A stretch of DNA of 55,089 nt from Lentisphaeria bacterium (GTDB taxonomy: Bacteria; Verrucomicrobiota; Lentisphaeria; Victivallales; Victivallaceae). The translations under genes were made by a program, and so were the position numbers. This document shows positions 8,145-17,040 of this stretch, in pieces. The stretch is from the NCBI GenBank assembly GCA_900768505.1, contig CAAGED010000001.1:1-55089 (forward strand). The letters run 5' to 3'. Under the pieces are notes generated by a model, which saw nothing but the letters and a program-made list of their open reading frames with translations, searched no databases and was not told where the DNA came from. Position 1 is the first letter of the stretch, and each line of letters starts with the position of its first letter.

Positions 8145-10103
8145 TCACTTCTTGATTGGTTTTTTTAGTTTCAGCACCCGCTGAAATGAGGTGAGGTTCT
8201 GCGGCGGACGAGCCGGATTGTACTTGGGTGCAATATCCGATTCCTCCAAATAATCTGACTTGGATAATTTGGGAGCCAACAAGGACTCCCAAACCATTGC
8301 CGCACCGGGAAGATAATCCGAATTATCTAAAACAACAGTGTGACCTTCAATTGTCACATATTCCAATTCTCCGGAATCAAACTTACTGCCGTTACTCGCA
8401 CCCTTATAGGAAGAAGTCCCGACGTCACCGGTTACAGCTGCACTGTTCATTCCCATTCCGCCCATGCCGCCCATGCCGCTCATGCCGGCCATTCCGCCAA
8501 CGCCGCCCATGCCGGCCGGCATCATACCTCTCGGCATTGAACTGCTCATAGGACCCCTTTTACCGGGAAGTCCCTCTTCCCCGGAGTTTACTTTGCCGGA
8601 AAATGTAATCGAGGTCAACCACATCATATTCGGAACTATTTGCTGCAATTCGTTAAATATCTGGACAAAATCTTTCCGTTCAGCCAGCAAATCAATCAGC
8701 GTCCGATACTCACCTATAACGCCGTCAAGACGACGTTTGCTTGCATCAACTCTTTTCCCAACCGATTCCAACTGCTCAATTTTTGTTTTAGCACTTTCGA
8801 TTTTGCGGGTATCCGCCTCGCGTCTGGCATCAACCGCCCAGTAGAAAACCAACAAACAAAGCATAATTGAAACGGCACATCCCAAAAAATAGGGTCGCTT
8901 GGCCTGCAAGTCCTTAAACAACACTAATGACGGCGGAGTCAAGGTGATTTCCACCGGGCACTGTTTCAAAATATGCCGCAAAGACATACCAATCATTTCC
9001 GAAAACATCGGAGCATAATTCAACAACTCGTCCTTATTTACCGACGGATCAATAGTTACAATTGGGAATGCATTGAGATATTCCACCGGAAGACGCAGTT
9101 TTTCCTCAAAAAAGAGCGGAGTATATGGCATCAACGAACCGCCGCCGCACAGGAATAACCGCTTAGGCTTATTGCCGCCATGCTGGGAGCGCCACATATT
9201 GATGGAACGATTCACTTCGCCATGGAGCCGGGTCATTACGTTACGGGCAATTTTTGAAACCATGGAAGCAACCTCGGAATCAGCCTCTTCGTAAGCGCCG
9301 CCCAGAGCCACAAAACCATGCCGGATTTTCATATCTTCCGCATCGGCCAGTGATATGTTGAATTCCTTGGCGATCTGCTGGGTGATTGTTTGCCCGGCAA
9401 TTGGAATTGAACGGATAAACATGCAATTGCCATCTGCAATAATCAAACTTGAACTGCGGCCGCCGATGTTCAAAACCAGGTCGCACTGATCTAATCCAAT
9501 CTGATTGCCGCGCAATGCATTAAATGTCGCCACCGGCGCAATTTCCACACTGAGCACTTCTACTCCAGCCTGCTGCACGGCATTGGTCAAGTCAGTAATC
9601 AAATCTTTCTTTACCGCCACAAACAATGCTTCAATTTCCTCTTTCTTGACCTTGGTCTTTTCCGGAGCTGCAGTAATCTCGTCATCGGCATCGTCTTCCG
9701 AAACCGCTTCGCTCTGTACCTCTATTTCCACCTCATGGTGAATCAGCTGATAATCCCAAACCACCTCTTCGATTGGATAGGGTACGGTTTGACGAGCCTC
9801 AAAATTAACAATTTGATTCAAACCCTTTTTATCATTACCCAATGGCGGCAGTTTACTAAGACGCGAAAATGAATTCTGCCCGGAAATTGTAATCCGGCAA
9901 CTTCTTGAACTAAACGACGTGATCGCTTCGTTAAAAGCAATCTTGAACGCCTCATTAAACTTGCTCTCTTTCAACTCCGCATCGTATGCCAGAAACTTGA
10001 AGCCAGTCAACACCATCCCCCCTTCGGGAGGATAGACAAACTCGGCAACTTTCAAATTATCGCCGCCAATATCCACTGTCAATATTGAATTAATTTTTGC
10101 CAT
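8145..10103 (-). CDS. PilM-PilN fusion, actin-like pilus-assembly protein (Amuc_1101-like)
   Basis: Protein of 652 residues. Residues 1 to about 375 form an actin-like PilM domain starting ILTVDIGGDNLKVAEF, with further nucleotide-fold elements at LVLNIGGRSSSLII and LFLCGGGSLM. A membrane helix (about 404-424) and a coiled coil (about 425-470) follow, as in PilN. A Met/Gly-rich stretch (about 514-555) precedes a short C-terminal domain. In type IV pilus systems PilM is cytoplasmic and binds the PilN N-terminus; here both are one chain. It starts 21 nt after the Amuc_1102-like gene. The ATG follows GGGGAA at a usable distance. Confidence 0.82.
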   Translation of the reverse strand: MAKINSILTVDIGGDNLKVAEFVYPPEGGMVLTGFKFLAYDAELKESKFNEAFKIAFNEAITSFSSRSCRITISGQNSFSRLSKLPPLGNDKKGLNQIVNFEARQTVPYPIEEVVWDYQLIHHEVEIEVQSEAVSEDDADDEITAAPEKTKVKKEEIEALFVAVKKDLITDLTNAVQQAGVEVLSVEIAPVATFNALRGNQIGLDQCDLVLNIGGRSSSLIIADGNCMFIRSIPIAGQTITQQIAKEFNISLADAEDMKIRHGFVALGGAYEEADSEVASMVSKIARNVMTRLHGEVNRSINMWRSQHGGNKPKRLFLCGGGSLMPYTPLFFEEKLRLPVEYLNAFPIVTIDPSVNKDELLNYAPMFSEMIGMSLRHILKQCPVEITLTPPSLVLFKDLQAKRPYFLGCAVSIMLCLLVFYWAVDARREADTRKIESAKTKIEQLESVGKRVDASKRRLDGVIGEYRTLIDLLAERKDFVQIFNELQQIVPNMMWLTSITFSGKVNSGEEGLPGKRGPMSSSMPRGMMPAGMGGVGGMAGMSGMGGMGGMGMNSAAVTGDVGTSSYKGASNGSKFDSGELEYVTIEGHTVVLDNSDYLPGAAMVWESLLAPKLSKSDYLEESDIAPKYNPARPPQNLTSFQRVLKLKKPIKK

Positions 10104-10124
10104 AATATTCCCCGGATCGTTGTT

Positions 10125-10760
10125 CTATTTAGAGGCTTCCGGCGCGATCGGATCAAAGTAATCATGCATTACATAAAACCACGGTGTACGCTCTCTCGAA
10201 AGTATATAATTTTTCATCATTATCAACCCCTTCTGCCCCTTGGTCTCCGCCTCCTGGAATGCCTGCTCGGCGTTGCGCATATTATTCTTGGACTCAATCG
10301 TTTCTCCCAGCAGCTCGTCGTCCGGAGAATATATCTTCACCTGTACAGAAATATCACTTAACGCCGTCGTTTCCGATGCGCTATAACGCTCAAACACATG
10401 CGGCGGAATCAACATCCGCGTCCGGTGAATCTTCCCATCCAGCCGAACCGCCGCTAACGTTGTTTTTCCGGTTAAATATACGATTCCGCGTTCGCCCTTT
10501 CTGCTCACCGGCAGCAACGCCGCCACTTCCACGTCTATATTATCGCCCCAGGCCTCTTTTATATTCGGCACCTTATAAGAGATATCCAGCACCAGCCATT
10601 TTGAATTACCGCGGGTGCTGTTGGGGGTACCGCTTACCGTGTAAGTAGGGGTACTCGTAAATTTCATCTCCACCTTGACATCTTTAAAAATATCCGCGCC
10701 ATGCGCCGACAATACGGCCAAACAAATCACCGCTAAAAAGGCACATATTTTTCTTAACAT
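10125..10760 (-). CDS. Amuc_1102-like exported protein, first gene of the pilus-like set
   Basis: Exported protein of 211 residues with a clear Sec signal peptide (cleavage near SAHGA, residue 21) and a predicted beta-rich domain. The C-terminal part (about residues 150-195) is helical and charged. No enzyme motif was recognised. Its position directly before the PilM-like gene matches Amuc_1102, a small secreted protein of the Akkermansia cluster. It is 33 nt downstream of secG, so the translocase gene may be co-transcribed. Confidence 0.65.
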   Translation of the reverse strand: MLRKICAFLAVICLAVLSAHGADIFKDVKVEMKFTSTPTYTVSGTPNSTRGNSKWLVLDISYKVPNIKEAWGDNIDVEVAALLPVSRKGERGIVYLTGKTTLAAVRLDGKIHRTRMLIPPHVFERYSASETTALSDISVQVKIYSPDDELLGETIESKNNMRNAEQAFQEAETKGQKGLIMMKNYILSRERTPWFYVMHDYFDPIAPEASK

Positions 10761-10793
10761 TGATCGACCTCCGTGTTCATTGAACTGGTTGTT

Positions 10794-11180
10794 TTATTTG
10801 GCCGCCTCAGGAGCGGTTTCAACCGCTGCCGCTACCCCGGCATCCGCAGGAACCGGCATAACTGCCGCATCGCCGCCGGCTGAACTTTCTTCAGCAGCAA
10901 CCGCCGAATCGTTCTTTAGAGTCTCTATATCAACCGAGCCTTTTCCAACATGCGAAACAATAACCGTCAGTACCAGTGCTAAAACAAAAAACAACGTTGT
11001 CATTACCACCGTCATCTTGGTCAGATGGCTGCCGGCATGGGCACCGAAAATCGACTCGCCAACGCCGCCAAAAGAACCGCCGAAGCCGCCGCCCTTGGAT
11101 TTCTGGATCAAGACCAAACCTATCATCAACAAGCCAACGATAATTACCGCGGTATAAAGAATTCCTGACAATACTCCCAT
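10794..11180 (-). CDS. secG: Preprotein translocase subunit SecG
   Basis: SecG is the small non-essential partner of SecYE in the inner membrane. The 128-residue protein has two membrane helices (about 6-24 and 57-78) separated by the family's Gly-rich cytoplasmic loop, here QKSKGGGFGGSFGG. The C-terminal tail of about 45 residues is Ala/Glu-rich and of low complexity, longer than in short SecG proteins. The ATG has AAAGGACG upstream. In many bacteria secG follows tpiA; here tpiA lies about 360 bases away with a terminator between, read first on the same strand. Confidence 0.92.
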   Translation of the reverse strand: MGVLSGILYTAVIIVGLLMIGLVLIQKSKGGGFGGSFGGVGESIFGAHAGSHLTKMTVVMTTLFFVLALVLTVIVSHVGKGSVDIETLKNDSAVAAEESSAGGDAAVMPVPADAGVAAAVETAPEAAK

Positions 11181-11492
11181 AACCTTTTCGTCCTTTCAAA
11201 ATTATTCTAAATTAATATATATCAATCCTAATATATAATCCGCCGCCCAAATTCGCTTCCCGGCGGGATAAATCCATGTTCAGAGGTATTGGCATTCCTA
11301 AAAAGAATACAACAAAAAAACTCTCTTTTCAATATCTTAACAGCCAAACCCATTCCATTTTAGCCATTTTCAGTGCAATAAAATAGAATCATACCATCTT
11401 ACTTATATCTTCTATATCATAAAAAGTCAAATATTTTTCCAGCCTGTCATGAAAAAAAAATTAAAAAAACTTCCTTTTTAGAACAAAATATC
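11181..11492. other. Non-coding interval between tpiA and secG
   Basis: AT-rich interval with no coding sequence I can support. It must contain the secG promoter (minus strand); several AT-rich -10-like hexamers lie at about 11200-11235, but no single -35/-10 pair stands out. An 11-nt palindrome (TCCCGCCGGGA on the minus strand) lies at about 11258-11268. Confidence 0.5.
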
Positions 11493-11518
11493 CTCCGGGC
11501 ATGGTTTTATACCCGGAG
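11493..11518 (-). terminator. Terminator of tpiA
   Basis: A 7-bp GC-rich stem (11493-11499 with 11512-11518) with a 12-nt loop lies 20 bases past the tpiA stop. It is followed on the minus strand by ATATTTTGTT and further downstream T runs. The T tract is interrupted, so strength is uncertain. Confidence 0.65.
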
Positions 11519-11537
11519 AATTCAATTTTTCAAACCA

Positions 11538-12299
11538 TTATGCAATGGCGTTGGCAATCAACTCGGCAAAGCTGCCGGCCTTCAAGCTGGCGCCGCCAAT
11601 CAGGCCGCCGTCAATATCAGCTTGTGCAACCAATGATGCGGCGTTTTCACCCTTCATGCTGCCGCCGTACTGAATACGAACCAATTCGGCGCACTCTTTG
11701 CCGAACATGGCAGTCAACTCTTTGCGGATGAACGCATGTGTCTCTTCAGCCATCTCCGGAGTAGCGGTCTTGCCGGTGCCAATCGCCCAAACCGGCTCGT
11801 AGGCCAACACAATATCCTTCATTACATCAGCGCTGATATCAGCCAAGCCGCCGCGCAACTGGGTTGCCAATACGCAGTTGGTCTTGTTGCCTTCACGTTC
11901 AGCCAAAGTTTCGCCAATGCAGACGATGGGCTTCAAACCGGCCTTCAACGCCGCCTGCAGACGGCTGTTTACCGTCGCATCGGTTTCGCCGAAATACTGG
12001 CGACGCTCGCTGTGACCGATAATTACATATTCCACGCCGGCTTCCTTGAGCATAGCGCCGGAAATTTCACCGGTGAATGCACCGTGGTCAGCCCAATGGA
12101 TATTCTGCGCGCCAACCTTGATATTGCTGCCCTTTGCAGCCTCAACTACGGCACTCAACGTGGTGAATGTCGGGCAAACGACAATATCCACGTTCTTCTT
12201 ATCCGCAACCAGACCTTTAAGCTCTTCCACCAATTTTTTGCCTTCAGAGGCAGTCAAATTCATCTTCCAATTTCCGGCAATAATTACTTTTCTTGACAT
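11538..12299 (-). CDS. tpiA: Triosephosphate isomerase
   Basis: Interconverts dihydroxyacetone phosphate and glyceraldehyde 3-phosphate in glycolysis. The 253-residue protein has GNWKMN with the catalytic Lys, IIGHSERR with the catalytic His and AYEPVWAIGTGK with the catalytic Glu, and normal length. I chose the ATG at 12299 (MSRKVIIAGN) rather than an in-frame ATG 21 bases upstream, because GGAG lies 7 nt before it and homologues begin here. The leader carries a hairpin at 12312-12339. It fits with the phosphofructokinase and aldolase genes elsewhere in this window as lower glycolysis. Confidence 0.97.
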   Translation of the reverse strand: MSRKVIIAGNWKMNLTASEGKKLVEELKGLVADKKNVDIVVCPTFTTLSAVVEAAKGSNIKVGAQNIHWADHGAFTGEISGAMLKEAGVEYVIIGHSERRQYFGETDATVNSRLQAALKAGLKPIVCIGETLAEREGNKTNCVLATQLRGGLADISADVMKDIVLAYEPVWAIGTGKTATPEMAEETHAFIRKELTAMFGKECAELVRIQYGGSMKGENAASLVAQADIDGGLIGGASLKAGSFAELIANAIA

Positions 12300-12311
12300 T
12301 TTTTTGCTCCG

Positions 12312-12339
12312 GCCGATCATTAAAAAACTAATGACCGGC
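12312..12339 (-). promoter_or_regulatory. Hairpin immediately before the tpiA ribosome site
   Basis: An 11-bp stem with one mismatch (12312-12322 with 12329-12339) and a 6-nt loop ends just before the GGAG of tpiA. There is no T tract after the stem, so it does not look like a terminator. It could stabilise the 5' end of a processed tpiA transcript or modulate initiation. Confidence 0.45.
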
Positions 12340-12410
12340 GCTTGGTTAATGTTAACAATTATGTTTTTATCAAAACAACTTTTTAGTTTTGTTGTCCTCT
12401 TTTCAGCCGG

Positions 12411-14384
12411 TTATATCTTGCCGGACTCCCCCGCCGGACGATGAAAAAGATATTTATCGCTCCAGCAATCATAAATTTTCGGCACCAGATACTTCAAAAT
12501 CGAGATCGCCGGAATGGCAAAAATCATTCCGCTGATTCCGGCGAAAATACCCCCCAGCAACACCACGATAATTGTCTCCAGCGTGGTCAAACCCAATGAC
12601 TCACCAATTACACTGGGGTAGAGTATAAACTGCTCAATTATACCGTTCTGCAATAAATATATCCCCACAATACCGAATATCTGCCAGGTCCCAACCGTAC
12701 TGCCGCCCACGGCCAGCGTCAGCAGCAGGGTAAACAAACAACTGGCCACCGGTCCAATGTAGGGCAGCAGCGGACCGCACCCGGCGATTACTCCCAGCAG
12801 CACGGCATAAGGCAAATCCAGTGCACAGAATACCGTGGTATAAACCGTCATGTCAATTGCAATCAGCGTCAAATATCCCCGCAGCCAGGTTTTTAAGCGG
12901 GTAATTATTTCGCCAATAATATTCCTTCCCTCTTCGATAATCCGTTCATCCGCCTCCGGCAGCCATTTCCCGTTGAAAAACATCCGCACAATGTAATCAC
13001 TCTGATTGCGCGTTGCGTTGCCATCCTTGCGGATATTTACCGCCATCGCCTTTAAAAAAAGTGAAAAGAAAAATATCGTCAGCAAAACATCTACTAAAAT
13101 CCCGGCCAAAACCGAAAAAAATCCAAAAGCAAACGAGACAAATCCCCCTGATTTTTTAAACAAAAAAGCCACAATTTCTTCCTGATAAACCGGGTTCTCG
13201 ATAATTCTACTGATCGCCGATATTCCCCACTGCACCAGCGCCAAGCCCTCGAATTCCCCCCGCAAACGATTCAAGTAATCATTTGCCGTGTTAAAAAACT
13301 GTCCGGTTGCATCGCCATTTTCATTAACCGCCGCCGGAGCGGAATCGGCCACCTCATGCTCGCCCCCCTGCGGAGCCGCCGCAACCGGCACATCATTGAC
13401 AACGGCAGACTCTGCTTTTTCCACCGGCTGCGTCCGGGATTTTAATGAAAAACTCAACGGTAACACCCGCTGCTCAACCGCCGAAGCGGTCGGTGATTTG
13501 ACGAAGTAACTTACCATCGCCCGGGCTCCCAGCAAAAAAAGCACCAGCAAACCAATTACGGCGATTAAAACCGTAATACTGGACGCTCGATTTATCAGCG
13601 CCCGTTCCGCCCGCTGCTGCTCAACTGCCGGAGATGGTGCCGCTTCGGATCTCCTGGTAAGCCGCTTTGCCATTAATTTTAACGGCGAAAAAAGTAAAAA
13701 AGGCAGACTGAATATCTTTACAATCAATCCGCGCTCCCGCAACCGACGCTCAAAAAATCGCTCCAGCGGCAAAAATAAATATGACAATATCAACCCGAAT
13801 ATCACCGACCGCAACCAGGTGGCCGTCAATATAAAGACCAAAATAACCACCAGTGCCACCACAATCCCGGCACCGGATTTGAGAATTTTTTCCCGTTGTT
13901 CGTTCTCGCTGCGCACCCCGGTGATAAAACGCTCCAGCTCTGTGGAGGATATGTCAAATCCCTGAGCAACCGCACCGAGAAACTCCCGCTGCACCTCGTC
14001 ACACTCACCATCGGCAAAAATCAACCGCACAAGCAGCATCAGTACCTTGTCCCGGTAAGCTGAATTATTGGAAGCAAGCACGCCCAATACCCGCTCCAAA
14101 TCCACCTGAGTATTTTTTTTGATTTCGGATTCAATTTTACGAATTTCCCGATCATCGCAAACATCCCGCAGGATTTCACGGAGGTACGAAAAATCATCTT
14201 CCGCAAAATCGCCGTCAATCCGCAGTGCATAATGTATCAGCTGCATCAACGCCAATTTGCAGTCGCTATTCTCATCCGCGACCTGCGTAAAAAGTTCGCT
14301 GGCACTGTGATAGGCCCGCTCAATCCGCCGTCCAAGAATGTTTTTCGTCCACTCCCGTGCGCTCTTGAATGTTCCGGTGTTCAT
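12411..14384 (-). CDS. TerB-like domain fused to an AI-2E/PerM-type transporter
   Basis: Membrane protein of 657 residues. Residues about 40-160 contain two TerB/DjlA-type acidic repeats (ALRIDGDFAEDDF and IFADGECDEVQREF), a cytoplasmic domain that may bind metal. Two hydrophobic segments follow at about 170-205, then a spacer, further membrane helices and a C-terminal AI-2E-family core (the helices ending ISGMIFAIPAISILKYL). AI-2E-family proteins are about 350 residues; the extra 300 come from the TerB part and the linker. Known members export varied substrates or sodium; no substrate can be assigned here. Gene neighbours give no functional hint. Confidence 0.78.
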   Translation of the reverse strand: MNTGTFKSAREWTKNILGRRIERAYHSASELFTQVADENSDCKLALMQLIHYALRIDGDFAEDDFSYLREILRDVCDDREIRKIESEIKKNTQVDLERVLGVLASNNSAYRDKVLMLLVRLIFADGECDEVQREFLGAVAQGFDISSTELERFITGVRSENEQREKILKSGAGIVVALVVILVFILTATWLRSVIFGLILSYLFLPLERFFERRLRERGLIVKIFSLPFLLFSPLKLMAKRLTRRSEAAPSPAVEQQRAERALINRASSITVLIAVIGLLVLFLLGARAMVSYFVKSPTASAVEQRVLPLSFSLKSRTQPVEKAESAVVNDVPVAAAPQGGEHEVADSAPAAVNENGDATGQFFNTANDYLNRLRGEFEGLALVQWGISAISRIIENPVYQEEIVAFLFKKSGGFVSFAFGFFSVLAGILVDVLLTIFFFSLFLKAMAVNIRKDGNATRNQSDYIVRMFFNGKWLPEADERIIEEGRNIIGEIITRLKTWLRGYLTLIAIDMTVYTTVFCALDLPYAVLLGVIAGCGPLLPYIGPVASCLFTLLLTLAVGGSTVGTWQIFGIVGIYLLQNGIIEQFILYPSVIGESLGLTTLETIIVVLLGGIFAGISGMIFAIPAISILKYLVPKIYDCWSDKYLFHRPAGESGKI

Positions 14385-14429
14385 AAAATCGAATCCTAGA
14401 AAAAAATTAAAAATTCCTCGAGCTGGAAA

Positions 14430-14452
14430 TTCCGGGAATCTTAGCCCCGGAA
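14430..14452 (-). terminator. Hairpin after purM
   Basis: A 7-bp stem (14430-14436 with 14446-14452, TTCCGGG/CCCGGAA) lies 9 bases past the purM stop codon. On the minus strand T-rich sequence follows after about 20 bases. It is a probable but not textbook terminator separating purM from the transporter gene. Confidence 0.6.
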
Positions 14453-14461
14453 CACCCGAAT

Positions 14462-15511
14462 TTATTCAACTACATCCACCTTGCCGCTGCCGGAAATCAC
14501 CTCGCCGACTTTGTCGGCATGGAATCCGTTGGCACGACAAATCTGTAATGCTTTTTCAGCCGCTTCCTCCGGCACAAACCACACCATTCCAACCCCCATA
14601 TTGAATACACGGTAAGCCTCGTCATGGGAGACATTGCCCTTTTCCGTCAACAATTTGAAAATCGGCGGAACCGGGAAATTACGCACATCAAAGCGCACAT
14701 CCACATTATCGGGCAGTACCCGCGGCACATTGTCATACAAACCGCCACCGGTGATATGCGCCATGCCGTCCAGCGCCAAATTTTCCGCCATCGCCTGACG
14801 AATTGCCGGCCAGTAGCAGGTATGGGGCTGGAGCAGCGCATCGCCTACGGTAGTGCCCAAGGCGTCAACATAAGTATTCACATCATACTTGCAGATGTCG
14901 AACACTATTTTCCGCGCCAGGCTGAATCCATTGGTGTGCAGACCGCTGGAGGCCAAACCAATCGCCACATGACCCGGCTTGATCTTTTCACCGGTAATAA
15001 GCTTATCCTTTTCCACCACGCCGGTAATTACCCCGACCAAATCGAAATCATTGCCGTACATTCCGGGCATTTCCGCGGTTTCACCGCCTAATACCGCACA
15101 ATTCGCCGCCTTGCAGGCATCGGCGATACCGCACAAAACCTCTTCATACAACGGGGAACGCAATTTGCCGATTCCGATATAATCCATAAAATAAATCGGC
15201 TCCGCTCCCTGCACCGCAATATCGTCGATACAATGGTTGACAATGTCATGGCCGACGGTGTCGTATTTGCCCATCTTCATGGCAATCATCAATTTAGTGC
15301 CGACTCCGTCAATACTTGACACCAGCACCGGCTGCTTGTATTTGCTTAAGTCCAACTGGAACAATCCACCAAAACCGCCGATCGGAGCAAGCATTTCCGG
15401 GCGGCGCGCCCGAGCGAATTTAACCTTGACCCGCTCCAACAACTGCTGCGCCAAATCAATATCCACTCCCGCCGACTTATAGAGATCACTCTTGACTTTC
15501 TTTTCGCTCAT
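14462..15511 (-). CDS. purM: Phosphoribosylformylglycinamidine cyclo-ligase
   Basis: AIR synthetase of de novo purine synthesis: ATP-dependent closure of FGAM to AIR. The 349-residue protein has the family's N-terminal YKSAGVDID, the nucleotide-binding SIDGVGTKLMIA and GGETAEMPGMYG. The start at 15511 is chosen because AGGAG lies 8 nt upstream; a longer reading adds 27 non-conserved residues. It follows the PurF homologue by 28 nt, so the pair is probably one purine operon. Confidence 0.97.
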   Translation of the reverse strand: MSEKKVKSDLYKSAGVDIDLAQQLLERVKVKFARARRPEMLAPIGGFGGLFQLDLSKYKQPVLVSSIDGVGTKLMIAMKMGKYDTVGHDIVNHCIDDIAVQGAEPIYFMDYIGIGKLRSPLYEEVLCGIADACKAANCAVLGGETAEMPGMYGNDFDLVGVITGVVEKDKLITGEKIKPGHVAIGLASSGLHTNGFSLARKIVFDICKYDVNTYVDALGTTVGDALLQPHTCYWPAIRQAMAENLALDGMAHITGGGLYDNVPRVLPDNVDVRFDVRNFPVPPIFKLLTEKGNVSHDEAYRVFNMGVGMVWFVPEEAAEKALQICRANGFHADKVGEVISGSGKVDVVE

Positions 15512-15539
15512 TGTTTTTTCTCCTGAATATTTATAATTT

Positions 15540-16952
15540 TTATTCTTCACCATCCCAGCAATAGGTGCAAATTTGCTCCTTCGGCAGTCCAATAGCTTTG
15601 ATTAAGCTCTCCAATTTCTGATATTTAAGTGTGGTGAGATTTAACTCCTGCCGTACAATATCCACCATCTTCTCATATTTCTCACTGCCGAAAACCGAAT
15701 ACTCTTTCACCACCTCGTCGCTGGCATTCTTGCCTTCCAGCTGCTCAATTGCCCGCCGACCCGCCAAATCCAACTCCGAACGGGAACGGGAGAAATTCAA
15801 AAATTTGCAGCCGAAAATCAACGGCGGCGACGCCGAACGCATATGCACCGACTTGGCGCCCAATTCGTACAACCGCACCACGGTATCACGCATTTGCGTA
15901 CCACGCACAATTGAATCGTCGCAGAAAAGCAGTTTCTTCCCTTTAATCTGCGATTCAACCGGAATAAGTTTCATCCGCGCCACCAAAGAGCGGATCGACT
16001 GATTCTGCGGCATAAAACTCCGCGGCCATGTCGGAGTGTACTTCACAAACGCCCGCTGATACGGCTTGCCATAGGCATTGGCGTATCCCACCGCATGAGC
16101 CACGCCGGAATCCGGAATGCCGCACACCGAATCAATATCCAATTCACCCTCGCTGGCCGCCATCATTTCGCCGTTGCGGTAACGTACCAACTCGGTATTG
16201 ATTCCGTGATAACAACTGGACGGATAACCGTAATATACCCACAAAAAGGCACAAATCTGCATCCGCCCGCCGGGAGCCTGCTTCTGAATTATCTTGTCCG
16301 GGTGGATCTCCACAATTTCCCCCGGCCCTAAATCATACTTGTATTTATAATCCAAATTTGGGAGAGCCGTGGTCTCCATTGTCACTGCGTTGGCGCCATT
16401 TTTTTCGCCTAAAATTACCGCGGTACGCCCTAACTTGTCCCGGGCAGCATAAATTTTCTTATCCAGCAAAATCAACATGGAACATGATCCGTCGATTTTA
16501 GATTGGGCATATTTGATTCCCTCGACCACATTGTTCTTCTGGTTTACCAGTGCCGCCACCATCTCCGTGGGATTGAGTTCGCCGCCGGAAAGTTCAGAAA
16601 AATGGGATAATCCGTTTTTGAAGCACTCCTGCGCCAGCTCTTCAATATTATTTACCTTTCCAACGGTAACAATAGCGTAAGTACCTAATTTTGAAGAAAC
16701 AATAAGCGGCTGATCTTCGTAATCACTGATGATGCCGATTCCGCAGCGTCCGGCAAACATGTCAATATCTTCATCAAACTTGGAGCGAAACTGCGCATTG
16801 GTAATGTCATGAATACGACGCATGATTATGCCTTTGTCGTCCATTACGGCCATACCGCCGCGTTTGGTGCCCAGATGCGAATGATAATCGGTGCCGTAGA
16901 ACAAATCACCCACGCAATCTTCCTTGGAGACTACTCCGAAAAAACCACCCAT
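15540..16952 (-). CDS. PurF-family amidophosphoribosyltransferase homologue lacking the catalytic Cys
   Basis: PurF transfers ammonia from glutamine to PRPP, the first purine step. This 470-residue homologue keeps the phosphoribosyltransferase half, including the PRPP loop LLFCDDSIVRGTQ (about residues 341-353). It begins MGGFFGVVSK, with no Cys at position 2, where PurF has the N-terminal nucleophile of its glutaminase. I recall similar MGGFFG-type proteins in Bacteroidetes, so this is a known variant rather than a sequencing error. Cysteines are clustered near the C-terminus (ICTYCWDGEE). Its neighbour purM supports a role in purine synthesis, perhaps ammonia-dependent. No second PurF is in this window. 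Confidence 0.88.
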   Translation of the reverse strand: MGGFFGVVSKEDCVGDLFYGTDYHSHLGTKRGGMAVMDDKGIIMRRIHDITNAQFRSKFDEDIDMFAGRCGIGIISDYEDQPLIVSSKLGTYAIVTVGKVNNIEELAQECFKNGLSHFSELSGGELNPTEMVAALVNQKNNVVEGIKYAQSKIDGSCSMLILLDKKIYAARDKLGRTAVILGEKNGANAVTMETTALPNLDYKYKYDLGPGEIVEIHPDKIIQKQAPGGRMQICAFLWVYYGYPSSCYHGINTELVRYRNGEMMAASEGELDIDSVCGIPDSGVAHAVGYANAYGKPYQRAFVKYTPTWPRSFMPQNQSIRSLVARMKLIPVESQIKGKKLLFCDDSIVRGTQMRDTVVRLYELGAKSVHMRSASPPLIFGCKFLNFSRSRSELDLAGRRAIEQLEGKNASDEVVKEYSVFGSEKYEKMVDIVRQELNLTTLKYQKLESLIKAIGLPKEQICTYCWDGEE

Positions 16953-16996
16953 ATTAACCTCAAAAATATTATTGTCGATTGTTTTTTATGAAAGCA

Positions 16997-17029
16997 AACC
17001 GCAAATGCTTTTTTACTGCAATTGCGGTT
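16997..17029 (-). terminator. Hairpin between gatA and the purF-like gene
   Basis: An 8-bp stem (16997-17004 with 17022-17029, AACCGCAA/TTGCGGTT) has a 17-nt loop containing an A-rich tract. It lies 12 bases past the gatA stop on the minus strand. The following sequence is only modestly T-rich, so it is a weak terminator candidate. Confidence 0.5.
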
Positions 17030-17040
17030 GATTTCTATTG

